From NCBI RefSeq assembly GCF_001949145.1, contig NW_019091385.1:1223035-1287034 (forward strand): 64,000 nt of DNA, read 5' to 3'. Position 1 is the first letter of the stretch. Each line of letters starts with the position of its first letter. The notes below the pieces were generated by a model, which made no database searches, was not told the origin of the DNA, and was given only the letters and a program-made list of their open reading frames with translations. The position numbers were made by a program, and so were the translations under genes. This document shows positions 1 to 12,100 of the stretch, piece by piece. The DNA is from Acanthaster planci. Its lineage: Eukaryota > Echinodermata > Asteroidea > Valvatida > Acanthasteridae.

Positions 1-92
1 GAACCGAGGAATTCGAATAACTCTACGTTTCGAACAGTCTCCTGAAGACGGACAGAGTACACTGTTCGAAACGTCCAGTTATTCCCCGGTTC
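1..92. repeat. Inverted-repeat element with CTGAAGA / CGAAAC motif
   Basis: Arms 1-38 and 61-92 are reverse complements apart from a 5-base indel and a few mismatches; the inner 14 bases (ACGTTTCGAACAGT and ACTGTTCGAAACGT) pair perfectly. The spacer holds CTGAAGA followed by a stem-forming CGGACAG / CTGTTCG and then AAAC. This order recalls hammerhead-type motifs reported in Penelope-like retroelements, though the core is not canonical. The element may continue beyond the left window edge. Confidence 0.55.
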
Positions 93-3000
93 TTCTCAGA
101 ACCACACATACTCAAAGAAGAGATAAATACATGGTGTTACCGCAATCTTTACTATAGATCTAATTACGGGAAAACGTTGTTCATCTTAGGGGCTTTCTGT
201 TCAAATGTGAACCAAAAATTTCCTTATTGAAAATGTTTGTGATAAACCTTACTCACTGGAGATGGCCATAGACGGAGAGAACAAGGCATCACCCGAGAGG
301 CCAAATTTACGAAAGAAAATATCCCGAATTTGGGCAAATCTGTGCAGATATAGCTCAACACAGGGGCTTGCCCACGAAATGTTCACTCTCATGCCTTCGT
401 GCACCACGTAGTTGAGAGTTAGCGCATGCGCACTCGATCACTTTATTGTGGATTTCGAGCAAGGCGACGCGGGACACCGTTCCTTTGTAACAAGCAACAG
501 AACGTGACCACAACTTTGCCAAATTTTAGCACATGCGCACAAACTAAACGGAAGGGGTGAACATACGTGTGCCTTGTTTAACATTATAATTATGCAAAGG
601 TTCACAAAATGTGTTACCAAGTACAAGTAATAGCATACCGATGGACACTTTAAAAGATACCTTCCAGAACCCAATATATAAAACTGCTGCTCTTTAAAGT
701 GGAAAGGGAAATTTATGTTATTAATAATCTCTGCGAATCAACTGAATTATTTAGAGTACGTTATAGCGTGTATAGGGAAAAGTCTTTGTAACTACACATT
801 TTTTCATGGAAACTTTCAGGAAACCGACTTTCCTCCATTTGAGTAAAAAAAAAGTCAGGAAAACCACAACTAGGTGTTGGGGCATGTAAGATCACTTAAA
901 ATAATTATTCAGCCCAGTTCTTTAGGCCGCTAGACCTAGAGCTATGTTTTTGTGATTGAAAGTCGGACAGATGCCACCAGAATGCGTGCCGTCTGGTAGT
1001 ATGCATACAGTCTGAATGTCCATGAGTTTCTTGAGTTGAGCTGCCGGACAATTCGAAATGGGCAGGCCTTTCCGACATCTAATTTTGTTCCACTGCACAG
1101 TTTGAGTAAACACAATCAATAAAGTGAAAAAAAATGAAAGATGGTTCTGAATTGGGTGAATATTGATTACTTGTCAGGAAAACACAAAACCCTTCAATCA
1201 ATTCAATGGAAACAATAAACCCCAAATCACGCGACCTAATCTGTAAAAATACACTCGGTTCAATATTACGCCGCCGGGCGCAGTTAATGGGCAAACTGGA
1301 GAGAGACCGACAAAACCTGTTTTACAACTGATAAAGAATGCGACATCCTCTTATATACCGCTGTACAGTGTTGCAGCACTTCATTCATCTGAGGTACAAC
1401 TTGCAGACGGTGTTTTTTTAATAATTCGCTTTCAAGCCACTGCAATATAAGATACACAATGAGGACAAACAAAATGTCCCTGTTTTAAAATTAAGATGAT
1501 GATCAAGTATTAATCAACTGCATTGCGTTCCTGCACGGAATAGGATGACGTGAACGCTCTTATATTGTAACGAATAGGTCTTGATGAAAATGTACTCCAG
1601 TATCTTAATTTGATATTCCAACGTCTGGAATTCCAAATTAAAATAAATGAGACAATACTTTTCGCTAAAGCAATCAACTCTCGCCTTGCTCTCTCGCCTG
1701 TTTGTGAAATGCCATTTTTTAGCTGGCAGTTGTTCTCGATTTCGTTGTAAATCTACCTAACCATGATTCTCTCCTCGGGCCGGATGGGGAGGTTGAGCAC
1801 GACGTCTGCCCGCAAGCGCGTGGAACATGATGATGTCTGGGCCACAGGTCCAAAACCATAGAAAGGGAAAGTCGATCTAATAAAAATGACTGCTGCAGAC
1901 GACTCTACCCGGACGGTCTACTTTGCCCTGCCCGGAAGGGATTTGTACGCTGCTCCATGACATGGACATGATTACTCCTAAGGAAATGAATATCCTTTTA
2001 ATTTAATTCAATGGAGAGGAATAGGTTACTGCACCTATGACTTCAACTGGTCCCTCGAATAGATTCACTCATAATATGTACATCATAAACTGTGACGGTT
2101 GTACACTGGGGAGGGCCGTACGCGGTGTACCACTGACAGAGTTGAAATCAATGCAGCCGTTTAAGAGGTATTCTCCATGTACTGAACTCCATTATCGTGA
2201 CAATCAATTGAAACTGTACACGTGTAAATTACTACCGCAAGTGCTGACAAAAGACAAACATGCCGTCGAGATAAAAGCGGCAGAACACGACAGCAGTCTC
2301 CAGAAAAAGTATGTGCTAATTTGAAACTACTAAATCAATTTCGTATTTATGCTGTAGTTTGAAAGCGCGAACGTGAACGTACCCAAACTGTTAAAACAGT
2401 TTCTTTGGTTTACTGAAACATTAAGTACTGACGCAACCTCCTTGCACGAAAGTGCTGGCATGCTGAATAAATTGTATGAGAAATGGCGGAACGCGTCTTT
2501 GAAAAAGACCAGCACTCTGGAAAACTCAGCTTAACCCCACTTTCATTGGCCGAAATGCTTTGCACAGGGACATAAGTCTCATTATAACTACCTTTTGCAC
2601 GGCCTAGGCTATGGTTTGTTGTTTTCTAAATATGGCTGCCCAAGTTAACGGCCCAATGTCGAGCAACTTCGTACGTAACACCGTTCTCGTGAATGCTATA
2701 AACTGGCTCCACGATCAAAACGTTCGATTCTCATGTGGTAATTAATACATACAGAAATTCAGTTTCTAAGACACTGCAACGCAATACAAAGCAGGCAGGT
2801 TCTTAACACAAAAAATGAAAGGCATGATGAGTCATCTAAAGTATTTGGGTTAGGCTTCATAATCATAATGAAACTCAAAGCATTTTACGCGCTGTAGCCT
2901 TAAGCATTAGCTGAAAATCCTATAAGCAAGACCTTTCAACTTATCGTTGCTTGGTAGGATAAAAGCAACTCACCTTGAATTGACAAGTGCATGGTTTAAT

Positions 3001-3758
3001 TTTCAATTCTCTCCGTCTCTTCGTCTGTACCTGACGTCCATGCAATGAAACTCATAGTGAGCCGCCATGTTTCAATGAAGTTTATGCGCTGTGCGTCACT
3101 ACCATACATGACACGTACATGTACGTACGTGCGCACGGAGCTAAGCCGTCGTCGTCCTGTGTGCGGAAGAACAATGGAAACACCTGGGGCGTCAACGCGC
3201 TGACTTTTTGACCAATTACAGCGAAGCAAAGACATTCCGCGCTTCCCGAGGGACGAGGGGAGAGAGTCTTTTTTCCAGCTCCAAAAATAAATTAAAATTT
3301 CTGTAGTTTTGATTTGATTTGACGGGAGTGTGGGTGTTGCATATGATAGATTGTAGAATTACTTGATCAACATAATAAATTTATCTATTTTTTCAGATTG
3401 ACTGATCACTCAATTGGTTGATATCATGGAAGATATAGATGTTAAACCTTCCAACAGTTTTAACATAGGATTGGCTGCAGTAATACTTCGAGTGACGATT
3501 ATTCCCCAGGGGACGGAAGCAGGTTCTTCCCTTAGAGCGTTGGCTTGATTTAACCACAAAAGGCCTCGGGTGCCAGCCCTCACCGACCCTACCCCTCCCC
3601 CGCTTTTAAGAACGATCGACGCCCATGATGGATTGTGTAAAGTCGGAAACTGTCTCTGAGACAACGTAGCCAGTAAGCCTGATCATGCCAACCGATGGGT
3701 TCCATAATGTGGGGGGAGGGTGGAGCTTGGCGATGTTGGAGGAGGAGAGCACTCATAA
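93..3758. other. Intergenic, no gene recognised
   Basis: A+T-rich DNA with open frames of at most 95 codons, none resembling a known family and none with convincing splice context. Positions 1744-1960 are richer in G+C but show no conserved frame. Confidence 0.6.
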
Positions 3759-3935
3759 GGTGCGTTCGAGCGAGGTACTCCCTTTAACACGAGTATACTC
3801 CTGAGCGCTCGAACGGCTGGAGTACGACCCGAGGGTCGGCGAAACTCTCGTTTAGAGGGGGAGTATACTCCTGTACCCGAGTGTAATGCGCACGCATCCT
3901 ACTCGTGTTAACAGGAGTAACCACGCAAATGCACC
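3759..3935. mobile_element. MITE-like element, 177 bp, imperfect inverted ends
   Basis: The left end from GGTGCG through TACTCCC to TTAACACGAGTA matches the reverse complement of the right end (TACTCGTGTTAA through GGAGTAA to GCACC) over about 37 bp with some mismatches. The interior repeats GAGTATACTCCTG twice in a dyad arrangement. No coding capacity. No clear target-site duplication was seen. Confidence 0.65.
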
Positions 3936-4159
3936 CAGCGTGTGTGGCTGTTTATGAAACCATCAATGGCAACAATGTGCTACTAGGATGAGTATGGCAT
4001 TTAGCTGTGCAGTGGGAGGATTCAATAATAGATGGAATGTTTTTAAGGTAACGTTTCCAAACCTTTCCAACTCTACGACTCAAAACAAGAGATAAATGGA
4101 GAAGGAGTGACATATTTCCACGTGCAGCATTTGTACGGCGTGCAAGCTTACCATTTAAT

Positions 4160-4441
4160 CCGATATCTCTATTATGAATAGAGATATCTCTATTCCTAAT
4201 AGAAATATTTCTATTCCTAATAAGTGTACGTCCGGTTTTGATTAATAGAGATATCTCTATTATGTTTGAGGTCACGCACACTGTGTTAACGGAAAGGTCA
4301 TTGTATCGTAACGCACAAAGTTTCACTGAGCCTCAAGATAACAGACTTTTTAAAGAGAACGTTGAGGACGACCTGCTGACCTCAGAAGCAGGAACGTAAT
4401 ACAGATATCTCTTCCGCAATAGAAATAGAGATATCTCTATT
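4160..4441. repeat. Cluster of 18-bp palindromes AATAGAGATATCTCTATT
   Basis: Three identical perfect palindromes lie at 4177-4194, 4244-4261 and 4424-4441. A fourth at 4198-4215 (AATAGAAATATTTCTATT) differs at two symmetric positions so that the dyad stays perfect. Partial copies lie at 4161-4174 and 4402-4412. On the minus strand the array reads as an open frame with repeats of Asn-Arg-Asp-Ile-Ser-Ile, a by-product of the repeat rather than a protein. Confidence 0.85.
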
Positions 4442-6027
4442 CCGGGAATAAATGTTAACTTTGCACGCCATAAATTTTACTGTCACATTTGTGTATCCAA
4501 ACTTAACTTCTGTTATTCAATTTCCTAAGAAGACCAAGTTATCAAAATAGATTTCTGAGTCATTCTTTACTTGAGTTGGCACTTGAGCGATTTCTAACCC
4601 TAGAAACGGATAAAGTACAGTGACCCCTGCCACCAACCGCTACAAGTTTCAAAAAAGGGACTTATCCGGCCGGCAAAGCCAGGTGCAAAACAAAGTATTG
4701 TTGATCCACTGACGTTAGTGCAAGATGATGACAATAATACAGGAGTTTCAGTCAACGAAATCTGTCATTCACGTTAGAGATTTCAAGGGACGGAGAGGAT
4801 GTTCCCGGATGTGTGAATGTCAGAAGAGCTCCAATAGATTTAAATGGTATTCTTTTTTTTTCTCCCTCCTGAATATTTTGTTAAGTCCCTTATTTCTGTG
4901 AATTTGGTCGATTACAAATCACCATTTAGCGAGGCGCCTCGGTAGCCAATTACCCAATTCACTCCAGCGTGAAAGGGTCAGCACTGTCTCTCTCACTAAT
5001 ATAACGACAGTCGCTTTTTCCTGGACGGCGCAGTCAAGAGCTGCCAGTTTTCGTAGAATACTAACCACGCAACAAGTGGCTCCGATCTGTGGATTGGATT
5101 GGTAAAAAGGGATTGAAGAGGGTTGTGATTAGTCCAATTTTGATTAGCTGCCTTACAAAAATGGCCAAAGGGGGAAATGCGCATCATCACCAACAAGGCA
5201 CGCTTAGAGTGTAAAAGCAGAACAACTGACGCCCGAAGTTCATTACGTCTGGTTAAAATTTATTCCTCTTCAATTTTCCTTTCCATTTTAATGAATAATC
5301 GCACCAATTCATCTGTAAATCTCATTTGTACCTGTGGTTGAAAGTCATGAAAAATTACTATGCTCAGATAATCATGTAGGCCCTATCCAAAGCCATTTTA
5401 CATTGGGACATGACATTAAAAGCGTCTTGTGGGCGAGGTAGCATGTCTTCTGTAGGGGATAAAGAAACGCTCACCTTGCTTTTAAATCAGATAAAAGCAA
5501 TTTACAGCCAATTTTCTACCTTTCCACTTAACCCTTTTTACAATTGCATGTTTGACTCATGTGTCTAATATGTGTAAAAATCGACCTTGTGCTGCGCAAG
5601 GTGTGACAATGAAAATGGAAAAAAAAAAGCTGGGTAAAATGCAGCTTAACACTTTTATCAGCAAACTTAGGCGATGACGAAGACTGCTTTTTAATGAGAA
5701 CACGGTTCTCAATTAATGGTCGCATTATTGCAGGTGTATGACAATATCGTACACTGAAGTTACATTTGGCAATTTAGTGGCCCTGAATTTCAGAAAGGAA
5801 AACAGAGTTCAGGCTAAAGCCGACAACTGCGGAGCATTGCTCATAGTTACATCAGCGAAAAAATACACGCTTTTTCGGCATCCCAAACACGTATACAGTG
5901 CAATAGAAGATTTCGGAACGATCAAAGGGGAAAATGCCTCCGCGGCGGTAGCCGCCCAGGGATGCGAATTTACACCCTCCATTACACTGAGCTGATCCAT
6001 TAAGACTCCTGGCAAAACAGCACCTAA
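4442..6027. other. Intergenic, no gene recognised
   Basis: No frame above 85 codons and no recognisable family. A T9 run is at 4852-4860. Nothing else stands out. Confidence 0.55.
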
Positions 6028-6119
6028 CTAGACTCCGCCATTACTGTTGCGGCGCATGCGTCCGCGGAAGATGCCGGTGCCATCCGCGCCTTCGGGAAAC
6101 CAATTTCCGCGGAGTCTAG
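6028..6119. repeat. CpG-rich segment bounded by an 11-bp inverted repeat
   Basis: CTAGACTCCGC (6028-6038) and GCGGAGTCTAG (6109-6119) are perfect reverse complements enclosing 70 bp of CpG-rich sequence. The interior has GGCGCATGCG, similar to an NRF1 site, and a second CCGCGGAA. It could be a tiny element or a promoter fragment. No adjoining gene is recognisable. Confidence 0.45.
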
Positions 6120-9100
6120 GACACCAACACGCCCGACAGGAAACGGGCTGAGATGACCAAGCGTGATGGCCCGTTTGGTGTAACAAATTGCTGGACACGG
6201 TACAAGACCTACAGAGACCTGCAGTGGTCACGGGCCATTAATTGCTCTCACAGAATGAACAGAGGGAATTAGGTCTTGTGGGTAATCAGCGGACCTAGTT
6301 CCATCTCATTAAGACATCCCTGTGGACTACCATGCTCGCAGAGCGGCTAAGATCTATCTATCAGTGACTTGTGTCATCGCGCAGCAGTGAAACTGGAATT
6401 ATTACGGTGATTTCCCCCAGTATTTCAATCAATTTTCCCCATTTCCCATCCCCTTGCAAAGAGTGCGATAATTCGAGTGAATCTTCTCAAGAGATGGTTT
6501 GCAAGGTTTTGGTTTCATGTGCTTGGCACGGAGCCTCTCACGCTCAAACAGTGGGAAGAGCGCCCCCGTTCCTCCCACTCACGGCCGCCTTACGCACTGA
6601 CTGGCAAACACATCTGGTGTCCTTTTTATCCGTGAATGGAACTGGGACGGGATCTTATGTGTGCCATGTATTACACATTACGGCTTATGGCGACAAAACA
6701 CATTAAAATGTCTGTAATTCACAGTGCTCAATTGTGAAGTGGCTACCAGGATATTACGTGGGCAGGGTGTTTTTGTTACATGTACACGGCATTCTAAAGG
6801 CAAGATAGACACCTCAAAACGCCAACGCGATAAATACCATTCATTTTCAAGGAAATGAGAATAATTCAGTTGATTCATTTATACGATTCATTTATCTTCC
6901 ACCAACAAAGCTGAAATTAAAAACTAACAATAAAAAAAGATGGTACAAATCCCTCAAATGCAATTAGCTAGTAAGAAAACAGTGCACTACAGTTTATGCT
7001 ACACGAAGGTCTACGTGAAAAAAGTCGATTGCAATATATTCAGTTATGAGGAGATATCACGGCAGCTAAATGCATTAAGTATCGATGGTGCAATGATAAG
7101 ACATAATACAGCATAGAGAGTACTGTGGACCTCAGTCCTTTCGTTACTTTTTCCTATAAAATCCATGTGTTTTTCCTTGAAATATTAAGGCTTGGTAAAA
7201 CCCAGGATTATACAGATTTTGGCTTTGGGAAAACGCAGACAGAGAATGAGTATGAATAGAATTGGGGTAATCGATACAAGTATTTTTGGGAAGGACGAGG
7301 ATTAATCACATAGATTAAGTGTAACATGTTCGTTCTAAGCCGGAACAGTAATGTCATACACCGTTTTGAAAATCAGACAAATAATAGGCCTTTGTGCTAA
7401 GGAAAGAAAAATGCAATAACACCCCCCCCCCCGAAAAACCATGCAAAATACTGAGCACCTTTCTTTTCTTACAAATACAAGATTTTGCGTGATTTTTCTA
7501 ATAAATAAGCTGTCAATTTATCCTGGGCGCGAGGCTCGTTTAACTGCACTTAAGGCCAAGGGGAAGGTTGAAATTGAGATTCCAGTGAGACGGGCGACAC
7601 TGCATCCACGGACCAAAGTCCACACCAGCACTGAGCCAAGCGTGACCGACAATCAATGCATCTGATATCATTTACGGACCCAGAGAGGCTCATCTGACGC
7701 GACTACCTATTGTTAATGTTTTTTCTTTTAAGAAGCACGCCTTGTCTCCTCCCCCTTGTTCTGCTAGGCTGTCAACTTATTATTGTCACTTTAAGAACTT
7801 TGTACCCAGTTAAGCAAATAAACCCCGCACATCCGTTCAGGTTTCTCTTCACTTTTTGGCACCCTACCTCTTCTTCCATTAAATGCTGGATTTGCCACTG
7901 TGGAGATGATGCAAGGGATAATATTACACATCGTCTACAAATGCTTTCTATGTGAATTCCCCAAACACGAGCAAGTTTGCCATCTGGGAAACTATTAACA
8001 TCTCAACGCAACGCTGATTGCGGAGTGGTTCTCGTTGGGATGGCAAAATAATTTTTGGCATGTAGTGACACACTTTCCGCTTAATGAGACCGGGATATCA
8101 ATGACCCTTTTACAGCTATACCACTCATCAGAATCATCTTATGTCCTTCACCGGAATTGATTTGCAGAGCTAGAAGATAACATCGGTTTACAGGCTCGTG
8201 AACATGGTATAATTCTTATCAGCCTCGCGTGCTCATCTTCGTCAAAGCCACGGTGGCGACCTCCTTCCAGGCGTGGCCTTGCCGCCTTGGTGCTCAAAAA
8301 TTGAGGCAGAAAATGGGTTAAAATAACTCCTCTTTCGACTAGTTGTCTGCGTGCAATCACAACCCACGAGATCTCAAGTACATTTTCAATTCTCCGACAA
8401 GGACGCAATACTTAAAAAATACCTTTGGCCTTACTTCCTTGCCATTCAGCGAAGACACTGACCACGTTCAGGAGCGTGATGCAATGCTGCTTAAGGTAGT
8501 GTTGTGGAGGGTTGTTGAACGTGAGGTGGTTGTATAACCTTCGGAAGAAAATGGTTTTATATTAAAGTGCTTGGAGGCGACGTGACAAACTACATAAAGA
8601 CCAAAGCTGGACCATTGATCGGTGCGAGCGGAATTCGGAACCAAAACGGGCTTCCAATCTGAGGTCGTGGCATCATTGCATATGCAGTTCTGCCAATGGC
8701 GAAAGCTACTTGTAGCGCCATCTTCAGACTTTGGAACCAAAGGGCTGTTCATTCATCATGTGTATAGCACAGCATGCAGCTTTTGTGCGCTAGTTGCCCA
8801 TGTGCACTGACGTATAATCCACCATTTTGGTTCCAACAATTAAGACACTCATGTCGCAACATTCTTTATAAACAGTTGACAATGGCGTTCGAATATTGCC
8901 CTCTCTTTGCGATGAGGCTGCTGTACTTGCGCACGAAGCAGATTTTTTTTCGACAATGGACTCCGTCAGATATGAGTTAGGACTCGAGTGGACATCATCG
9001 CTCAGTTATATTTGGCCGCAAGGAGGGTGTGAGTGTAAGCACACACTTTGCGTGTTCATGTGGCGAAACAGTTTTCAACAAATAAAGACTGACCGATAAG

Positions 9101-12100
9101 TTAGACACAAATTTTAAATCCAAACCAAACTCTTCTCTCTATTTTTGAATTGAAAAACCACTGTTTGGCTTTTAATGAGGGCAATTTTGCATACTTGAAC
9201 ATTTTGATATAAGGGGAAACTTGTAAATGGATTTGGTTTTTACAAAAAGTGTCTTTACCCTTTTTGCAGAAAAAAATGAAAATAACCTTTTAAAAACGTT
9301 GATCACCGTTAGGCAAACAAATAGAATTTTTACTTGTGTTTGGAGTGGATGCTCTTCAAGAGACTGTGAAATCTGAATGAAATTTCTTGTCCTGTGGTTT
9401 CACTAATGTCAGTCTCTTCCTCCATGCAATAATTCCAGACTGCCAAATGTATCTGCATTTAAGTATTAAACCTCTTGAAATAGATGTGCAATTTATATTT
9501 TGAATTTAATATGTGGCGTCGGGGGGGAGTATGCAATATCGGTGCCCTGCTTGAAACCAGAAATCTCGAGGCTTATTATAACACATGCTTATGGCTTCAT
9601 CAACCGTGGAGTTTCCTCGAAATAGAAAGTGCAATTCGACTGTCCTCTTGCACGCATGAACGAGGCAAAAATAAGTCTGAGTGTGTTTACTCAGAAGATA
9701 AGAGCGTTTTCGTGTCTCGGATCCAAAAGACAAGCAGGCTTTTTTTTTTAACTGCGTCTGTCTTTTTTAACTGCGGCTTGAGGCCAGCCCATCCGTATCA
9801 GGAGAAGATTCTTCAAATGGGACAGTGGCGTCAGCAGAAGAGGTTGCCCAAATAACAGCCGTTACCTCGAGAGCACGCCAGGGGACGCGGTTTCATGTGG
9901 AGATGTATCTGCCCATTTGCTGGGTTTTTGTGTCAGTTTAAATTGTGAACCTTGCATCGCTGATCGACCTCCAAAAATAGCACCAATCGCGCTCTGTCTC
10001 AATTTAGCAAGACTGCACACGACTGTTCCTTGTCGACAGACAATTTGACAGCGACAGCCAATGTGAAATTCTGGCCAGTCGCTAGGTAACAAGTCCTCTT
10101 GACATTAGTCTGGAAAGTTGTGCGCATTCTAAGAGTGCCTTGTTTGACGAAATCAAAATAATAATAATAGTTCACCACAGGACAGGAATCTGTCACGTAA
10201 CACTGATTTTGGTCCGTCTACCCGCACTGAGCAGAAGTATCCCAGTTAAAAGAAGCCATGTTGGTCGGGAGTGTTCATTTTGCTGGTAATGACGCGACCG
10301 TAACGCTTGCATTTCGTATGAGTCGTTTGTGAACCAGCGAAGTGTAGTTCCCACCACAAGAGCCTCCGTTCCTGGAAAAATTACACCCTCTTGGTCCAGC
10401 TTAGGGCTTATTTTGGGCATCAGCTTGTCGCTGATGATGATGTCACTGATGTCACTGTAAGTCCCAAATTATTATTATCACTTGGTGAACTCGGTATGAT
10501 CACTCCTACTGGGGCTGTTGTTGCACTTGATTTCATTTTACAACGAAAACACAAACATGTCAAACTGACAAGATAGAGTTATACTTACTTGCCAAGGAAA
10601 AGGAGCAAAATGCTGCCACTTTAGGCACAAATTTTGTCAGCATGGCAAATGTGTACAAAATAATATCACAAGTGGTGAGTAAATCTCCAAAAATGATTCA
10701 TCTAACAGCCGTCGTTTCTCGTGTCCGTCTCTAAATGAATCGCAAAAGATGCCATGCAACATTGAGAGATGATGCGCCGTACAGGCCACAAACAAGCACT
10801 CGAGAGCTCATTGGTGGGCCGGGCCCGAGACACCAAAGACCACCTCATCACAGGGCTGACTCGTCAAAAAAAATCAGCGGCACCCGATCCATCCCCCGAG
10901 CGGAAGACTGTGGACGGGTAGAACGGTCAATTGCGAGAGCTCGGGGAACTCGCTTCCGAACATTTCACCGAGTAACCAAACAAGACGGGCTCGAGTTGGC
11001 GCTCCAATGCTTCGGGATACCGAAAGAGAGTGTTGATTACAACATCTGAGACCCTCCAGAGCTTTGAAGGGGCTGGGGAGGGGAGTTGAGACGTTTTTGA
11101 AGGCAGAAGTTGGGTTCTGCCGTGCCCATTTATCGGGCAATGCCAAATTGTAACAGAACACAATATGCGGTACATTTCTTCAGGGTGTGCTTCGTGAGAG
11201 TAACACCGTTTTTCATGTTGACGACAGGAGTCAATCAAAAAGCATTCTCCTTCAAATTGGCTTAAACGAGTTTTCAGCGGATGGCCCTAACGGAATCCTT
11301 CTTAGTAATCAAGCGTCTTTAAGTTTTTCATCGACGTTTGGATACTTTTCCACAGAGAACTCAGATCATGATGCAAAACGGAGCACAGAAGAACCTCGAT
11401 TACAAATGGCTTTTTGATATGCGTTAACGCGCTAGCGTTCCCTTATTCAAGCATAAAATCTGTGTACTGCAAATTTCGTAGGTGTATACACACGTGGTTA
11501 CTGCGACACATAAATTGAATTTACTCCAAAACGTGTGCTTCAACCCAGAGGGAAAACTAATTGCCACGACAATTCTGGAAACAAAAGAGAGAACTTCAAA
11601 TTAGGAGGTGAGGTTCTTAGGTTATGCTGGTTTGCAAGGCCTATGCGCAAGATTGATTCCAGATATCTTGCAATTGTTGCCACGTATTGTGCAGCGTCTC
11701 GGTTTATATTCAATGAAAATAATATGCAGACTCTTGGAACATTAGGCCTAACTCCTTCAAAGAACTCCATCGGTACCTTTCAAGGCTCCATAGGAAAGCT
11801 CCCACGCAATTCATTTCTAAAACGTTAAACAGTGGGCTCCAATCCCTTGTCATGTCTCAGAGCAAGAAACCTCGAGGGGAGTCATGTTGTCTGGATGACA
11901 GAACATAATGTGCTCCCACGACCACGAATGCATGGTACCCAGGACTTCTCTTCACGTCCTTCATAACGGGACCACCAGCTATTATTAGGCCGACCTGCAG
12001 CTGGCGGGATTTCGTGAATACGGACCGCTGGTGTGCCACGACCCACACATCTGCGTTGCAAGTTGGACTGTCGGAAAGCCTCGCTTTAATAGTCATTGGA

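Noticed and set aside
3952-4326. 124-codon minus-strand frame with repeated Asn-Arg-Asp-Ile motifs
   Set aside because: The periodicity is produced by the DNA palindromes at 4160-4261; no homology or splice context supports a protein.
4160-4441. CRISPR-like array of regular palindromes
   Set aside because: The spacing is irregular, there is no leader or cas gene, and the genome is eukaryotic.
10735-11049. 104-codon frame on the plus strand
   Set aside because: The composition is basic and mixed with no domain, no splice partner and no recognised relatives; likely chance.
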